DNA of 13,999 nt from Pseudomonadota bacterium (GTDB lineage Bacteria; Pseudomonadota; Alphaproteobacteria; Rhizobiales; Xanthobacteraceae): assembly GCA_023387695.1 (NCBI GenBank), contig JAEWHT010000033.1, forward strand, positions 1 to 13,999. The letters are read 5' to 3'. The notes under the pieces are model-generated. The model ran no database searches. It was not told where the DNA came from and saw only the letters and a list, made by a program, of their open reading frames with translations. Below are positions 6,929 to 13,999 of this stretch, in pieces. The first letter of the stretch is position 1; every line of letters starts with the position of its first letter. Both the position numbers and the translations under genes were made by a program.

Positions 6929-9289
6929 GTGTCCTTTATCCATATTGTACGACCGCGCTGCTTTTTGCTCGCGTCTGCTGCTCTCACATCTCTTGCTGCC
7001 ATCGACGTGCCCGCTGCTCTGGCGCAGCAGGCCCGCGAGCCGCTGCCGCCCGTGGAGGTGTCGCCCGCCCAATCTCGCAAGCCGGCGAAACAAACCGGCC
7101 GGGAGGCGACAGGCGCGCGGCGTGCGGCAACGCGCAGACCGTCCGCCGCAGCGGCGGCGCCGACAAAGCCGGTCGTGCCGACGGCCGCAGCGCCGACACC
7201 GCTCAATAGCAACGCTGTCGCTGAGAGTGCCTCGCGCCTTGGCCTGACCGTGCGCGAGACACCCGCGACCGTCGAGGTGATCTCTGCCGAGACCATTCGC
7301 GAGCAGGGCTATCGTACGGTGTCAGACGTCGCCCAAGGCGCCGTTGGCGTCACCGCCGGTGATAATCCGGCCGAGCCCTCGGCCTTCTCGATGCGCGGTT
7401 TCACCAACAGCCAGATCAACACGCTCTATAACGGCATCAAGATCGGTCCGCAGAACATGACTTCGCGGATCATGGACACGGCCAATCTCGAAGCCGTGGA
7501 GATTTTGAAGGGTCCGGCCTCGCTGATGTCGGGCGAGGGCGCCGCCGGTGGCGCGATCAATTTCGTCACCAAACAGCCGCACACCGGAGCGATCCAGAAC
7601 GAGGCGGACTTTTCTTATGACTCGCTGAATTCGTTCCGCGCGCATTACGGCTCCGGCGGCAGCACCAACGTCCAAGGGTTGGACTACCGCTTCGACGTTA
7701 GCCGTTCCTCGCTGAACGGCTTTGCCGACGACACCACCACCAAGACGCTTGATGTCTCCGGCCAGCTCAACTACCGCATCTCCGACAGTCTCAAGGTCTG
7801 GGGTGCGATTGAATATCGTGAGGACCGCTCCAAGGCTTACTGGGGCGCGCCGCTGGTGCCGGTGGCCTTCAGCGGCTCGCACGCCACGACCGGGATCGTT
7901 TCGGGCAGCTATATCTCGAATTTCAACGGGACCAATCTCGGGCCGATCACGATCGACGACCGTACCTTCAACACCAACTACAACGTTCTCGACAACCGCA
8001 ACGTCGCACAGGAAGTCTGGCTGCGTGGCGGCTTCGAGCTGAAGCTGGCGCCTGATCTGACGCTGAAGAGCCAAGCCTATGCTTACGGCGCCGAGCGCAG
8101 CTGGTTCAACAACGAGGTCGAGGCGTTCAATGCGACCACGAACACGGTTGATCGCAGCCGCTTCTATGTTGCCCACAGCCAGCGCCTGGTCGGCAACATC
8201 ACCGATCTCACCTGGGATACGAACATCGCCGGCTTCGACAATCGCCTCGTCACGACGCTGTCGTCGAGCTACCTCGACTTCGTCAGGCCGGGTGCTGCGA
8301 ATTTCCCCGGCGATTCCGTCTCGCTGGTCAATCCCGACCGCGGCTTCTACGGCCTGCTCACGACGCAGCAGCAGACCGCGCGCATCGACAACGAGGCGCT
8401 GTCATTCGAGGACCGGCTGAAGCTGACGCGCACCTTTTCGCTCGTCGGCGGCCTGCGCGTCGAGCATATCGGCCTCGATCGCAATTCGACCGACGTCAAT
8501 GGTCTGGAGAGGGCGAACTTCCCGTTTACGAAGGACTGGGCGCCAGTGACGGGGCGCATTGGCTACACCTGGGAAGCCGTGCCCGGCCTGACCTTCTTCA
8601 GCCAGTACGCAACCGGCGCCGACATCTCGGCCAACAATATTTTTCTGCTCGGACCGACCCAGAACCTGGATCTGACGACCGCGCGCACCTACGAGACCGG
8701 CGTCAAGCAGGTGCTGTGGGATAACAGGGCCGAGTGGTCGTTCTCGGCCTACGATATCCTGCGCAAGAATGTCTACGCCGCGGCCGGCGGCATGACGCTC
8801 AACATCGCCGGGCGGCAGGAGTCCAAGGGCGTCGAGCTCGCCGGCGCGATCCGCCCGATCGAGCCTCTGCGGCTCTGGGGCAACATTGCCTATGTCGATG
8901 CTCGCTATGCCGATTATGATTTCGTCGGTGGCTCATTCTCGGGCAATACGCCGCCGAATGTGCCACGCGTTGTGGCCAATGCCGGCGCGTCCTGGCGTTT
9001 CGCGACGCAATGGCCGGTCGAGCTCGGCATCGTCGGCCGCCATGTCGGCGACCGGTACAATAGCGACGACAACACGGTGAAGATGAATGCCTATACTGTC
9101 GGTGATGTCTACGCTTTCGTTGATATCCCGAAGACGGTGTTCGCTGCGGTCGACCAGGCCCGCCTGACCTTCCGGGTGCGCAACTTCACCGACAAGCGCT
9201 ACGCGATATGGGGCGATCCGTTCTATCCCGACCAGATCCTGCTTGGGGCGCCGCGGACCTATGAGATCTCGGCGGCGTTCAAATGGTAG
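6929..9289 (+). CDS. TonB-dependent outer-membrane receptor, siderophore-receptor type, under B12 riboswitch control
   Basis: A 786-residue outer-membrane active transporter. Residues 1-32 are a signal peptide ending ALA; LPPVEVS (39-45) is a likely TonB box. A spacer rich in Ala, Pro and Arg covers about 46-93. The plug runs from about 100 to 215, with TPATVEVISAETIREQG, FSMRGF, YNGIKIG, LEAVEILKGPASLMSGEGAAGGAINFVTK. A long barrel follows and ends in the expected terminal aromatic (YEISAAFKW). There is no N-terminal STN domain, so sigma/anti-sigma signalling is unlikely. The plug style and length resemble ferric-siderophore receptors, not the roughly 600-residue enteric BtuB. The riboswitch upstream points to uptake of cobalamin or a related corrinoid. 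The start is GTG at 6929, with GAGG at 6916-6919. The next gene is 12 bases away. Confidence 0.92.
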   Translation: MSFIHIVRPRCFLLASAALTSLAAIDVPAALAQQAREPLPPVEVSPAQSRKPAKQTGREATGARRAATRRPSAAAAAPTKPVVPTAAAPTPLNSNAVAESASRLGLTVRETPATVEVISAETIREQGYRTVSDVAQGAVGVTAGDNPAEPSAFSMRGFTNSQINTLYNGIKIGPQNMTSRIMDTANLEAVEILKGPASLMSGEGAAGGAINFVTKQPHTGAIQNEADFSYDSLNSFRAHYGSGGSTNVQGLDYRFDVSRSSLNGFADDTTTKTLDVSGQLNYRISDSLKVWGAIEYREDRSKAYWGAPLVPVAFSGSHATTGIVSGSYISNFNGTNLGPITIDDRTFNTNYNVLDNRNVAQEVWLRGGFELKLAPDLTLKSQAYAYGAERSWFNNEVEAFNATTNTVDRSRFYVAHSQRLVGNITDLTWDTNIAGFDNRLVTTLSSSYLDFVRPGAANFPGDSVSLVNPDRGFYGLLTTQQQTARIDNEALSFEDRLKLTRTFSLVGGLRVEHIGLDRNSTDVNGLERANFPFTKDWAPVTGRIGYTWEAVPGLTFFSQYATGADISANNIFLLGPTQNLDLTTARTYETGVKQVLWDNRAEWSFSAYDILRKNVYAAAGGMTLNIAGRQESKGVELAGAIRPIEPLRLWGNIAYVDARYADYDFVGGSFSGNTPPNVPRVVANAGASWRFATQWPVELGIVGRHVGDRYNSDDNTVKMNAYTVGDVYAFVDIPKTVFAAVDQARLTFRVRNFTDKRYAIWGDPFYPDQILLGAPRTYEISAAFKW

Positions 9290-9301
9290 GGCGCTAGGCA
9301 C

Positions 9302-10708
9302 ATGATGGGCGCGATCGTCCTGCTGCACCGCTGGCTCGGGATCGCGTTCTGCCTCCTGTTCGCGATGTGGTTTGCCAGCGGGATCGTGATGCATTTCGTT
9401 CCCTTTCCGTCACTGACGGACGCGGAACGGTTTGCCGGGCTCTCGACGGTGCCGCGTGGAGCGCCGATCATGCCGGTTGCCGATGCTGTCGCCGCAAGCG
9501 GAGTCGCGGATGCTACGCGGGTGCGCCTGATCCAGCGCAGCGACGGGCCAGTCTATGTCGTATCCGGACCGTCGCGCGCGCAGGCGGTCCTTGCGTTCGA
9601 TGGCGCCGACGCATCGGTGAACGCTCCCGACCTCGCGCTCGCTATTGCCTTAGATCACGCCCGCGGCCGCGGGCTCGATGCCGCGCACGCCGCGGTCATC
9701 GCGCGCGCGGACTATGACCAATGGAGCGTGCCGAACGGCTTTGATCGCCATCGGCCTTTGTTTCGCGTGGCGCTCAGCGATGCGCTTGGAACGCAAATCT
9801 ATGTCTCGTCGCGAACCGGCGAGGTGGTGCTGGACACGACCCGCAGCGAGCGCGGATGGAACTGGGTTGGCAGCGTCCTGCACTGGATCTATCCGACGGT
9901 CTTGCGGCGCAATTGGGCGCTGTGGGATCGCGTGGTCTGGACCCTGTCGCTGCTGGCATCGATTGCCGCGCTGCTGGGCGCGGTGCTCGGGATCGTGCGG
10001 ATCAAACTGCGAGGAGGGCTGGCCGGCTCACCCTATCGCGGCTGGCATGCCCTGCATCACATCATCGGTCTCGTCTCGACCATTTTCGTGCTGACATGGA
10101 TATTCAGTGGCTGGCTCTCGATGGATCATGGCAGGCTGTTCTCGCGCGGGGAGCTGACCCCGGCGGAAGTCGGCGTGATGAATGTTTCGCCGAACTGGAG
10201 GGCCGTCCCGTCGGCTGATCGGGAGCCGCGGGCCAGGGAGATCGAATGGTTCGCCTTCAACGGCAATGTCTACCGGCGCGAGCGGGTGGGTCTCGACAAG
10301 CAGGTTCTGGTGCGGCCAAATGGCGAGGAGCAAAGCGGCTTGAGCGTGCAGGAGGTCGGCGGCTTGATCGTCAGGTTCGCCGCGAGCTGCAGCACGCCGC
10401 TCGCGCTCGCCGGCAACGATGACTACCCAGCGCAATCCGTCATCGTCGGTTTACCTGTCTACCGTGTTCGCTGCGGTGACGTCTGGTTCGACATCGACGG
10501 CGCCGACGGCACTGTGCTGCAACGGCTCGATGCCTCGCGCCGCGCCTATCGCTGGGCCTACAGCGCGCTTCACACGCTCGATTTCCCCGTCCTCATGGCG
10601 CATCCGCGACTGCGGGATGCTCTGATTGTCGGGCTCTGCCTGCTCGGGCTGGTCTTCTCCATCACCGGCATCGTGATCGGCTGGCGGCGGCTACGCCTGA
10701 CTTTCTGA
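9302..10708 (+). CDS. PepSY-domain inner-membrane protein, siderophore-reductase-like
   Basis: A 468-residue protein of the PepSY-associated transmembrane family, which includes FoxB/PiuB-like proteins coupled to siderophore uptake. Predicted membrane helices lie at about residues 7-31, 212-234, 253-273 and 440-461. Two large loops carry PepSY-like strands (IYVSSRTGEVVLDTT, 166-180, and FDIDGADGTVLQRLD, 396-410). Histidines sit at or near helix ends (His9, His31, His194, His249, His252, His253, His424), as in heme-binding members. The gene starts 12 bases after the receptor stop, so both probably share the riboswitch transcript. Its likely role is reduction or release of the imported ligand at the inner membrane; this is inference. 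ATGATG gives a one-residue choice of start, and the Shine-Dalgarno sequence is weak. Confidence 0.85.
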   Translation: MMGAIVLLHRWLGIAFCLLFAMWFASGIVMHFVPFPSLTDAERFAGLSTVPRGAPIMPVADAVAASGVADATRVRLIQRSDGPVYVVSGPSRAQAVLAFDGADASVNAPDLALAIALDHARGRGLDAAHAAVIARADYDQWSVPNGFDRHRPLFRVALSDALGTQIYVSSRTGEVVLDTTRSERGWNWVGSVLHWIYPTVLRRNWALWDRVVWTLSLLASIAALLGAVLGIVRIKLRGGLAGSPYRGWHALHHIIGLVSTIFVLTWIFSGWLSMDHGRLFSRGELTPAEVGVMNVSPNWRAVPSADREPRAREIEWFAFNGNVYRRERVGLDKQVLVRPNGEEQSGLSVQEVGGLIVRFAASCSTPLALAGNDDYPAQSVIVGLPVYRVRCGDVWFDIDGADGTVLQRLDASRRAYRWAYSALHTLDFPVLMAHPRLRDALIVGLCLLGLVFSITGIVIGWRRLRLTF

Positions 10709-10817
10709 TCGCCCGTACCATCCAGCCGGGCCGGGACGGCCAAAACGCATATCCGAGGGCTTGCGAAGCTGGGCGAATTTCTGAAACATGGGTCGTCAGG
10801 ACATCGTGGAGACCCAA

Positions 10818-12227
10818 GTGACACAGCTCGATCTCGCCATTCGCGGCGGCACCATCGTGACGGCCAGCGACGAGTTTCGCGCCGATATCGGCATTCGCGA
10901 CGGCCGCATCGTCAGCATTGCCGACAGCATCGAAGGTGCGGCGCGCGAGATCGACGCCACGGGGCTGCTGGCGCTGCCGGGCGGGATCGACAGCCATGTG
11001 CACATCTCGCAGGCGTCCGGCCCTGACGTCGTGATGGCCGACGATTTTGCCTCGGCGACGCGCGCGGCGGCTGCCGGTGGCAACACCATGGTGCTCCCGT
11101 TCGCGCTTCAGGAGAAGGGGACCTCGCTGCGCAGCTGCGTCGAGAACTACCGCAAGCTTGCTGAGGGTGAGTGCTACATCGACGCGGCGTTTCACCTCAT
11201 TATCTCCGACCCGACCGCGGTCGTGCTCGGTCAGGAGCTCCCGGCGCTGGTCAAGGACGGGTACACCTCGTTCAAGGTGTTCATGACCTATGACGACCTC
11301 GTTCTCAGCGACAAGCAGCTGCTCGAGGTCTTCGACGTGGCGCGCCGCGAAGAGGCGCTGGTGATGGTCCATTGCGAGGGCTACGACGCCATTCGCTTTC
11401 TCACCACCAAGCTCGAGCGCGAAGGCCATATCGCGCCCTATTATCACGGCGTGTCGCGGCCGCAGGCCGTCGAGCGCGAGGCGGCGCACCGCGCCATCAG
11501 CCATGCCGAAGTGGTCGGCGTTCCCATCATGATCGTCCACGTCTCCGGCCGTGAGGCGATGGAGCAGATAAGGTGGGCTCAGCAGCGCGGCTTGCCGGTG
11601 CACGCGGAGACCTGTCCGCAATACATCACGCTGACGGCCGACGACATGAAGGGCCTGAACATGGATATCACGGGCGCGAAGTATGTCTGCTCGCCGCCGC
11701 CGCGTGATGTCGAAAGCCAGCAGGCGATATGGGAAGGTATCACCACCGGCGTTTTCCAGACCTTCTCGTCCGATCATTGCCCGTTCCGCTACGACGATCC
11801 CAAGGGCAAGCTGACGCCGAATGCACGGACCTCGTTCCGCTGGGTGCCGAACGGTATTCCCGGCGTCGAGACGCGGCTACCGATCCTGTTCTCCGAGGGG
11901 GTTTCGAAGGGTCGTATCAGCTTGCAGAAGTTCGTGGAGCTGACCGCCACCAACCACGCCCGCATCTACGGCCTCTATCCGCGCAAGGGTTCGATCGGCG
12001 TCGGCTTCGACGCCGACATCGCGCTGTGGGACCCGAAGTTGAAGAAGCCGATCCGGCAGGCGGATCTGCACCACGGCTCTGACTATACGCCCTGGGAAGG
12101 CTTTGATGTCACCGGCTGGCCGGTCACCACCATCGCGCGGGGCCGCGTGGTCTATGAGCAGGGCAGGATCGTCGGCGACAAGGGTGCCGGCGAGCTGCTG
12201 AGCCGCGGCAAATCCAGCCTGGTGTGA
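10818..12227 (+). CDS. hydA: Dihydropyrimidinase / D-hydantoinase (cyclic amidohydrolase family)
   Basis: The family hydrolyses the cyclic amide of 5,6-dihydropyrimidines and hydantoins with a binuclear metal centre in the cytoplasm. Counted from the GTG at 10818, the 469-residue product has all metal ligands: GGIDSHVHIS (His60, His62), SFKVFMTYDD (Lys153, carboxylated in the family), MVHCEG (His185), IVHVSG (His241) and SSDHCPF (Asp319). AETCPQY and the NHARIYGLYPRKGSIGVGFDADI tail are also typical. The GTG is preferred because GGAG lies at 10808-10811, six bases upstream; the in-frame ATG at 10788 would add ten residues but lacks a clear Shine-Dalgarno sequence. No other pyrimidine-degradation gene is nearby, so the natural substrate is uncertain. 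The neighbouring MFS gene is convergent. Confidence 0.92.
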   Translation: MTQLDLAIRGGTIVTASDEFRADIGIRDGRIVSIADSIEGAAREIDATGLLALPGGIDSHVHISQASGPDVVMADDFASATRAAAAGGNTMVLPFALQEKGTSLRSCVENYRKLAEGECYIDAAFHLIISDPTAVVLGQELPALVKDGYTSFKVFMTYDDLVLSDKQLLEVFDVARREEALVMVHCEGYDAIRFLTTKLEREGHIAPYYHGVSRPQAVEREAAHRAISHAEVVGVPIMIVHVSGREAMEQIRWAQQRGLPVHAETCPQYITLTADDMKGLNMDITGAKYVCSPPPRDVESQQAIWEGITTGVFQTFSSDHCPFRYDDPKGKLTPNARTSFRWVPNGIPGVETRLPILFSEGVSKGRISLQKFVELTATNHARIYGLYPRKGSIGVGFDADIALWDPKLKKPIRQADLHHGSDYTPWEGFDVTGWPVTTIARGRVVYEQGRIVGDKGAGELLSRGKSSLV

Positions 12228-12268
12228 CTTAAAGATGATGCAGCGCGGCGAGGCCGTGGCGCGCCGTT

Positions 12269-13402
12269 CTATTTTGTCACCGCGCGCGCTGAGAGTGTGA
12301 CGATGCACATCATCGCGGCGAGCATCCAGAATGCCGCCGGCAAGCCGACGGCATGGGCGATGAAGCCAATGCCGGCAGGGCCCACCAGAACTCCGGCATA
12401 GCCGGCGGTGGTGATCGAGGCCACGGCGAGCCCGGTGGGCATCGCGGTCTGCCTGGCGGCCCCGCGGAACAGCACCGGCACGAGGTTCGAGGCACCTAGG
12501 CCGATGAGCAGGAAGCCGGCGATGGCAATGGCCGCGCTCGGCGCTAGCAGCAGCACTGCAAGACCTGCAACCGCGAGCAGGCTTCCTCCGACCAGCGTTG
12601 TGCGATCGCCGATACGCGCCACGACGGCGTCGCCGCCGAGTCGGCCGATGGTCATCGCGATCGAGAACACGATGTAGCCGATCCCGCCCTGCGCCTCGCT
12701 GACGAGGCCCTTGCCGATGACGAGCAGTGCGCCCCAGTCGAGCATCGCGCCTTCGATAAGGAAGGTGACGGCCGCCAGCAGCGCCAGCAGGAGCACGATG
12801 CCATGCGGCAGCACGAACAGCGGCCCTTCCTGAGCCTGTGCCGAGCGTCGCAGCAGACGCGGCGAGGCGAGGATCATCGCGATCAGCATCAGGACCGAGC
12901 AAATCAATGCGCATGCAAGCGGCCCGAGATGAAACGACAACAGGGCCGTCATCACCGCGGATCCTGCGAACCCGCCAATGCTGAAGAGCGCGTGAAAGCC
13001 CGACATCAACGGCTGTACCGCTGCGCGTTCGACCTCAACAGCATGGATGTTCATGGCGACGTCGATGGAGCCGAGCGCACCGCCAAATGCAAACAGCGCC
13101 AGCGCCAGCGTCACGGGGGAGCCGGCAATCGCCAGCAGCGGCAACAGCAGGGCGAGGCCGACCCCGCCCGCGATGATGATCGGCCTGGTGCCGTGGCGTG
13201 CGCTCAAGATCCCGGTTGCGAGCATTGAGACGACCGAGCCGATACCGAGGCTGAGCAGCAGCAGGCCAAGGACGGCGTCATCGACCGCGAGGCGTTCTTT
13301 CGCGAAAGGCACCAGTGGCGCCCAGCAGGCGAGGCCGAAGCCGGCGACCAGAAACGAAAGTCGCGTGGCGAGCCGCGTCGCCGGCCGGTCGGCTGAGGAC
13401 AT
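12269..13402 (-). CDS. MFS transporter, YbjJ-like
   Basis: A 377-residue integral inner-membrane protein, almost wholly hydrophobic with about twelve helices, as expected for a short major facilitator. The segment DVAMNIHAVEVERAAVQPLMSGFHALFSIGGFAG (residues 114-147) matches the pattern seen in YbjJ/fucose-permease-like MFS proteins, and SARHGTRP (67-74) is the loop 2-3 motif region. The direction of transport and the substrate cannot be read from sequence. On its strand, GGAG at 13411-13414 lies eight bases before the ATG. It is divergent from a GntR/MocR-type regulator gene across 210 bp, which makes it a likely target of that regulator. It converges on the dihydropyrimidinase gene with 41 bases between stop codons. 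Confidence 0.9.
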   Translation of the reverse strand: MSSADRPATRLATRLSFLVAGFGLACWAPLVPFAKERLAVDDAVLGLLLLSLGIGSVVSMLATGILSARHGTRPIIIAGGVGLALLLPLLAIAGSPVTLALALFAFGGALGSIDVAMNIHAVEVERAAVQPLMSGFHALFSIGGFAGSAVMTALLSFHLGPLACALICSVLMLIAMILASPRLLRRSAQAQEGPLFVLPHGIVLLLALLAAVTFLIEGAMLDWGALLVIGKGLVSEAQGGIGYIVFSIAMTIGRLGGDAVVARIGDRTTLVGGSLLAVAGLAVLLLAPSAAIAIAGFLLIGLGASNLVPVLFRGAARQTAMPTGLAVASITTAGYAGVLVGPAGIGFIAHAVGLPAAFWMLAAMMCIVTLSARAVTK

Positions 13403-13503
13403 CGATGAAACTCCGGGGGGACGCGACGCGCGCGATCGCGGGAAGGGTGGCTGCTTAGATCATCAACCAGGAGCGGACACCAGAGTTCCGGCAACACCGC
13501 GAG

Positions 13504-13531
13504 TTGACGAATTGTATCATTGTGATGTCAT
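13504..13531 (+). promoter_or_regulatory. Possible promoter/operator in the MFS-regulator gap
   Basis: In an otherwise GC-rich gap, TTGACG (13504-13509) and TGTCAT (13526-13531) are 16 bases apart and face the regulator gene. Between them lies the palindrome ATCA-TTG-TGAT (13516-13526). A regulator binding here could block its own promoter. The -10 match is weak and the palindrome is short, so this is only a candidate site. Confidence 0.25.
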
Positions 13532-13612
13532 TCCTCGCGCCGTCGTCACAAGTGCGTCGCGAGCCGTGTTTCCCTGATTGAAAGGTCCGGTCGGTTCTGA
13601 CAAGGCTGTGCG

Positions 13613-13999
13613 ATGGATCGAGATCGTCACCCAAACAAGCGCATATCCCTCGCGGGAATGCATGTTGACCGCACGTCGACGGTGCCGCTTCATTTGCAGA
13701 TTGCCGCCCAGATCCGCAGCAATATTCTCGGCGGCGTCTTTCCGGCCGGGACACAATTTCTCGGATCTCGCGAAACCGCGCGCGAATTGGGTTGTTCGCG
13801 CACGGTCGTGCTGACCGCCTGGGATCTGCTTTACGCCGAGGGTTATCTCGCGTCGACCCCGCGGGGCAGCGTCATGGTGGCGTCCGTCGCGACACCGCAT
13901 GCAAGGCCTGCTTCCGCCGCGTCATCGGGCCGCATGCCATCGGCGGAGCCGGCTCATATGTCGCAGCGTTGGAAGTCGCTGCTTGCGTTCGACTACGAG
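13613..13999 (+). CDS. GntR-family regulator, probably MocR/PdxR type, 3' end missing
   Basis: The frame opens with ATG at 13613 and stays open to the right edge, giving 129 residues. Residues 23-90 form a GntR winged helix: VPLHLQIAAQIRSNILGGVFPAGTQFLGSRETARELGCSRTVVLTAWDLLYAEGYLASTPRGSVMVA, here with breaks unmarked only because they run on: the recognition-helix part is SRETARELGCSRTVV. Confidence 0.3.
   Translation, partial: MDRDRHPNKRISLAGMHVDRTSTVPLHLQIAAQIRSNILGGVFPAGTQFLGSRETARELGCSRTVVLTAWDLLYAEGYLASTPRGSVMVASVATPHARPASAASSGRMPSAEPAHMSQRWKSLLAFDYE
13613..13999 (+). CDS. GntR/MocR-type transcriptional regulator (partial, runs off the window)
   Basis: This is the entry to use for this gene; the duplicate with the same span can be ignored. 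An N-terminal winged-helix domain occupies about residues 23-90, with PLHLQIAAQIRSNILGG, the helix-turn-helix SRETARELGCSRTVVLTAW and the wing YLASTPRGSVMV. A 30-residue flexible stretch rich in Ala, Ser and Pro follows, then WKSLLAFDYE at the edge. Family knowledge says a linker after such a domain usually leads to an aminotransferase-like PLP domain, as in PdxR, GabR and TauR; that part would lie outside the window, so MocR membership is inferred. AAGG at 13602-13605 is seven bases before the ATG; an alternative ATG at 13658 would still keep the whole DNA-binding domain. It is divergent from the MFS gene. Confidence 0.85.
   Translation, partial: MDRDRHPNKRISLAGMHVDRTSTVPLHLQIAAQIRSNILGGVFPAGTQFLGSRETARELGCSRTVVLTAWDLLYAEGYLASTPRGSVMVASVATPHARPASAASSGRMPSAEPAHMSQRWKSLLAFDYE

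Noticed and set aside
10725..10745. GC-rich inverted repeat followed by AAAA after the PepSY gene
   Set aside because: The stem is only four bases (GGCC/GGCC or GCCG/CGGC) and there is no T-run on the coding strand, so it does not qualify as a terminator.
12246..12275. Possible terminator between the dihydropyrimidinase and MFS genes: CGGCG/CGCCG stem then TTCTATTTT
   Set aside because: The stem is five pairs with an eleven-base loop, which is too weak to call. It is the best candidate in the 41-bp convergent gap, but support is poor.
11877..12914. A 345-codon open frame on the - strand across the dihydropyrimidinase/MFS junction
   Set aside because: It lies antisense to the dihydropyrimidinase gene and out of frame with the MFS gene. 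Its composition is Arg/Ala/His-rich with no recognisable motif, as expected for a GC-rich shadow frame.

Overview
The window is a stretch of GC-rich chromosome with tightly packed genes. Its order and content suggest an alphaproteobacterium of the Bradyrhizobium/Rhodopseudomonas type. That assignment is inferred from the aerobic cob gene set, the codon use and the style of the proteins; no taxonomic marker gene is present.

Region 1 (2-5958, + strand) is the distal part of an aerobic (late cobalt insertion) cobalamin biosynthesis operon: cobL (5' end outside the window), cobE, cobM, cobB, cobA, cobF and cobT. The first six genes are chained by start/stop overlaps (ATGA, ATGA, TAATG, GTGA, ATGATGA), and cobT follows after 10 bp. 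Together they cover the first corrin-committing methylation (CobA), the C-11, C-1 and C-5/C-15 steps (CobM, CobF, CobL), a,c-amidation (CobB) and activation of the lower-ligand base (CobT). A histidine-phosphatase gene (5951-6523, - strand) meets cobT tail to tail with an 8-bp overlap. It is the likely alpha-ribazole-phosphate/cobalamin-phosphate phosphatase.

Region 2 (about 6576-10708, + strand) is a B12-responsive uptake unit. A promoter-like sequence leads into a complete cobalamin riboswitch aptamer (about 6611-6797). A leader follows in which the Shine-Dalgarno sequence of the next gene can pair either with aptamer loop L5 or with a local hairpin. The unit encodes a TonB-dependent outer-membrane receptor of the siderophore-receptor type and, 12 bp later, a four-helix PepSY membrane protein that resembles siderophore reductases. 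This pairing under a B12 riboswitch is the most interesting part of the window.

Region 3 (10709-13999) is apparently unrelated: a dihydropyrimidinase/hydantoinase gene (+), a convergent MFS transporter gene (-) and, divergent from the transporter across a 210-bp gap, the start of a GntR/MocR-type regulator gene that runs off the right edge. No rRNA, tRNA, CRISPR array, insertion sequence or phage gene was seen.
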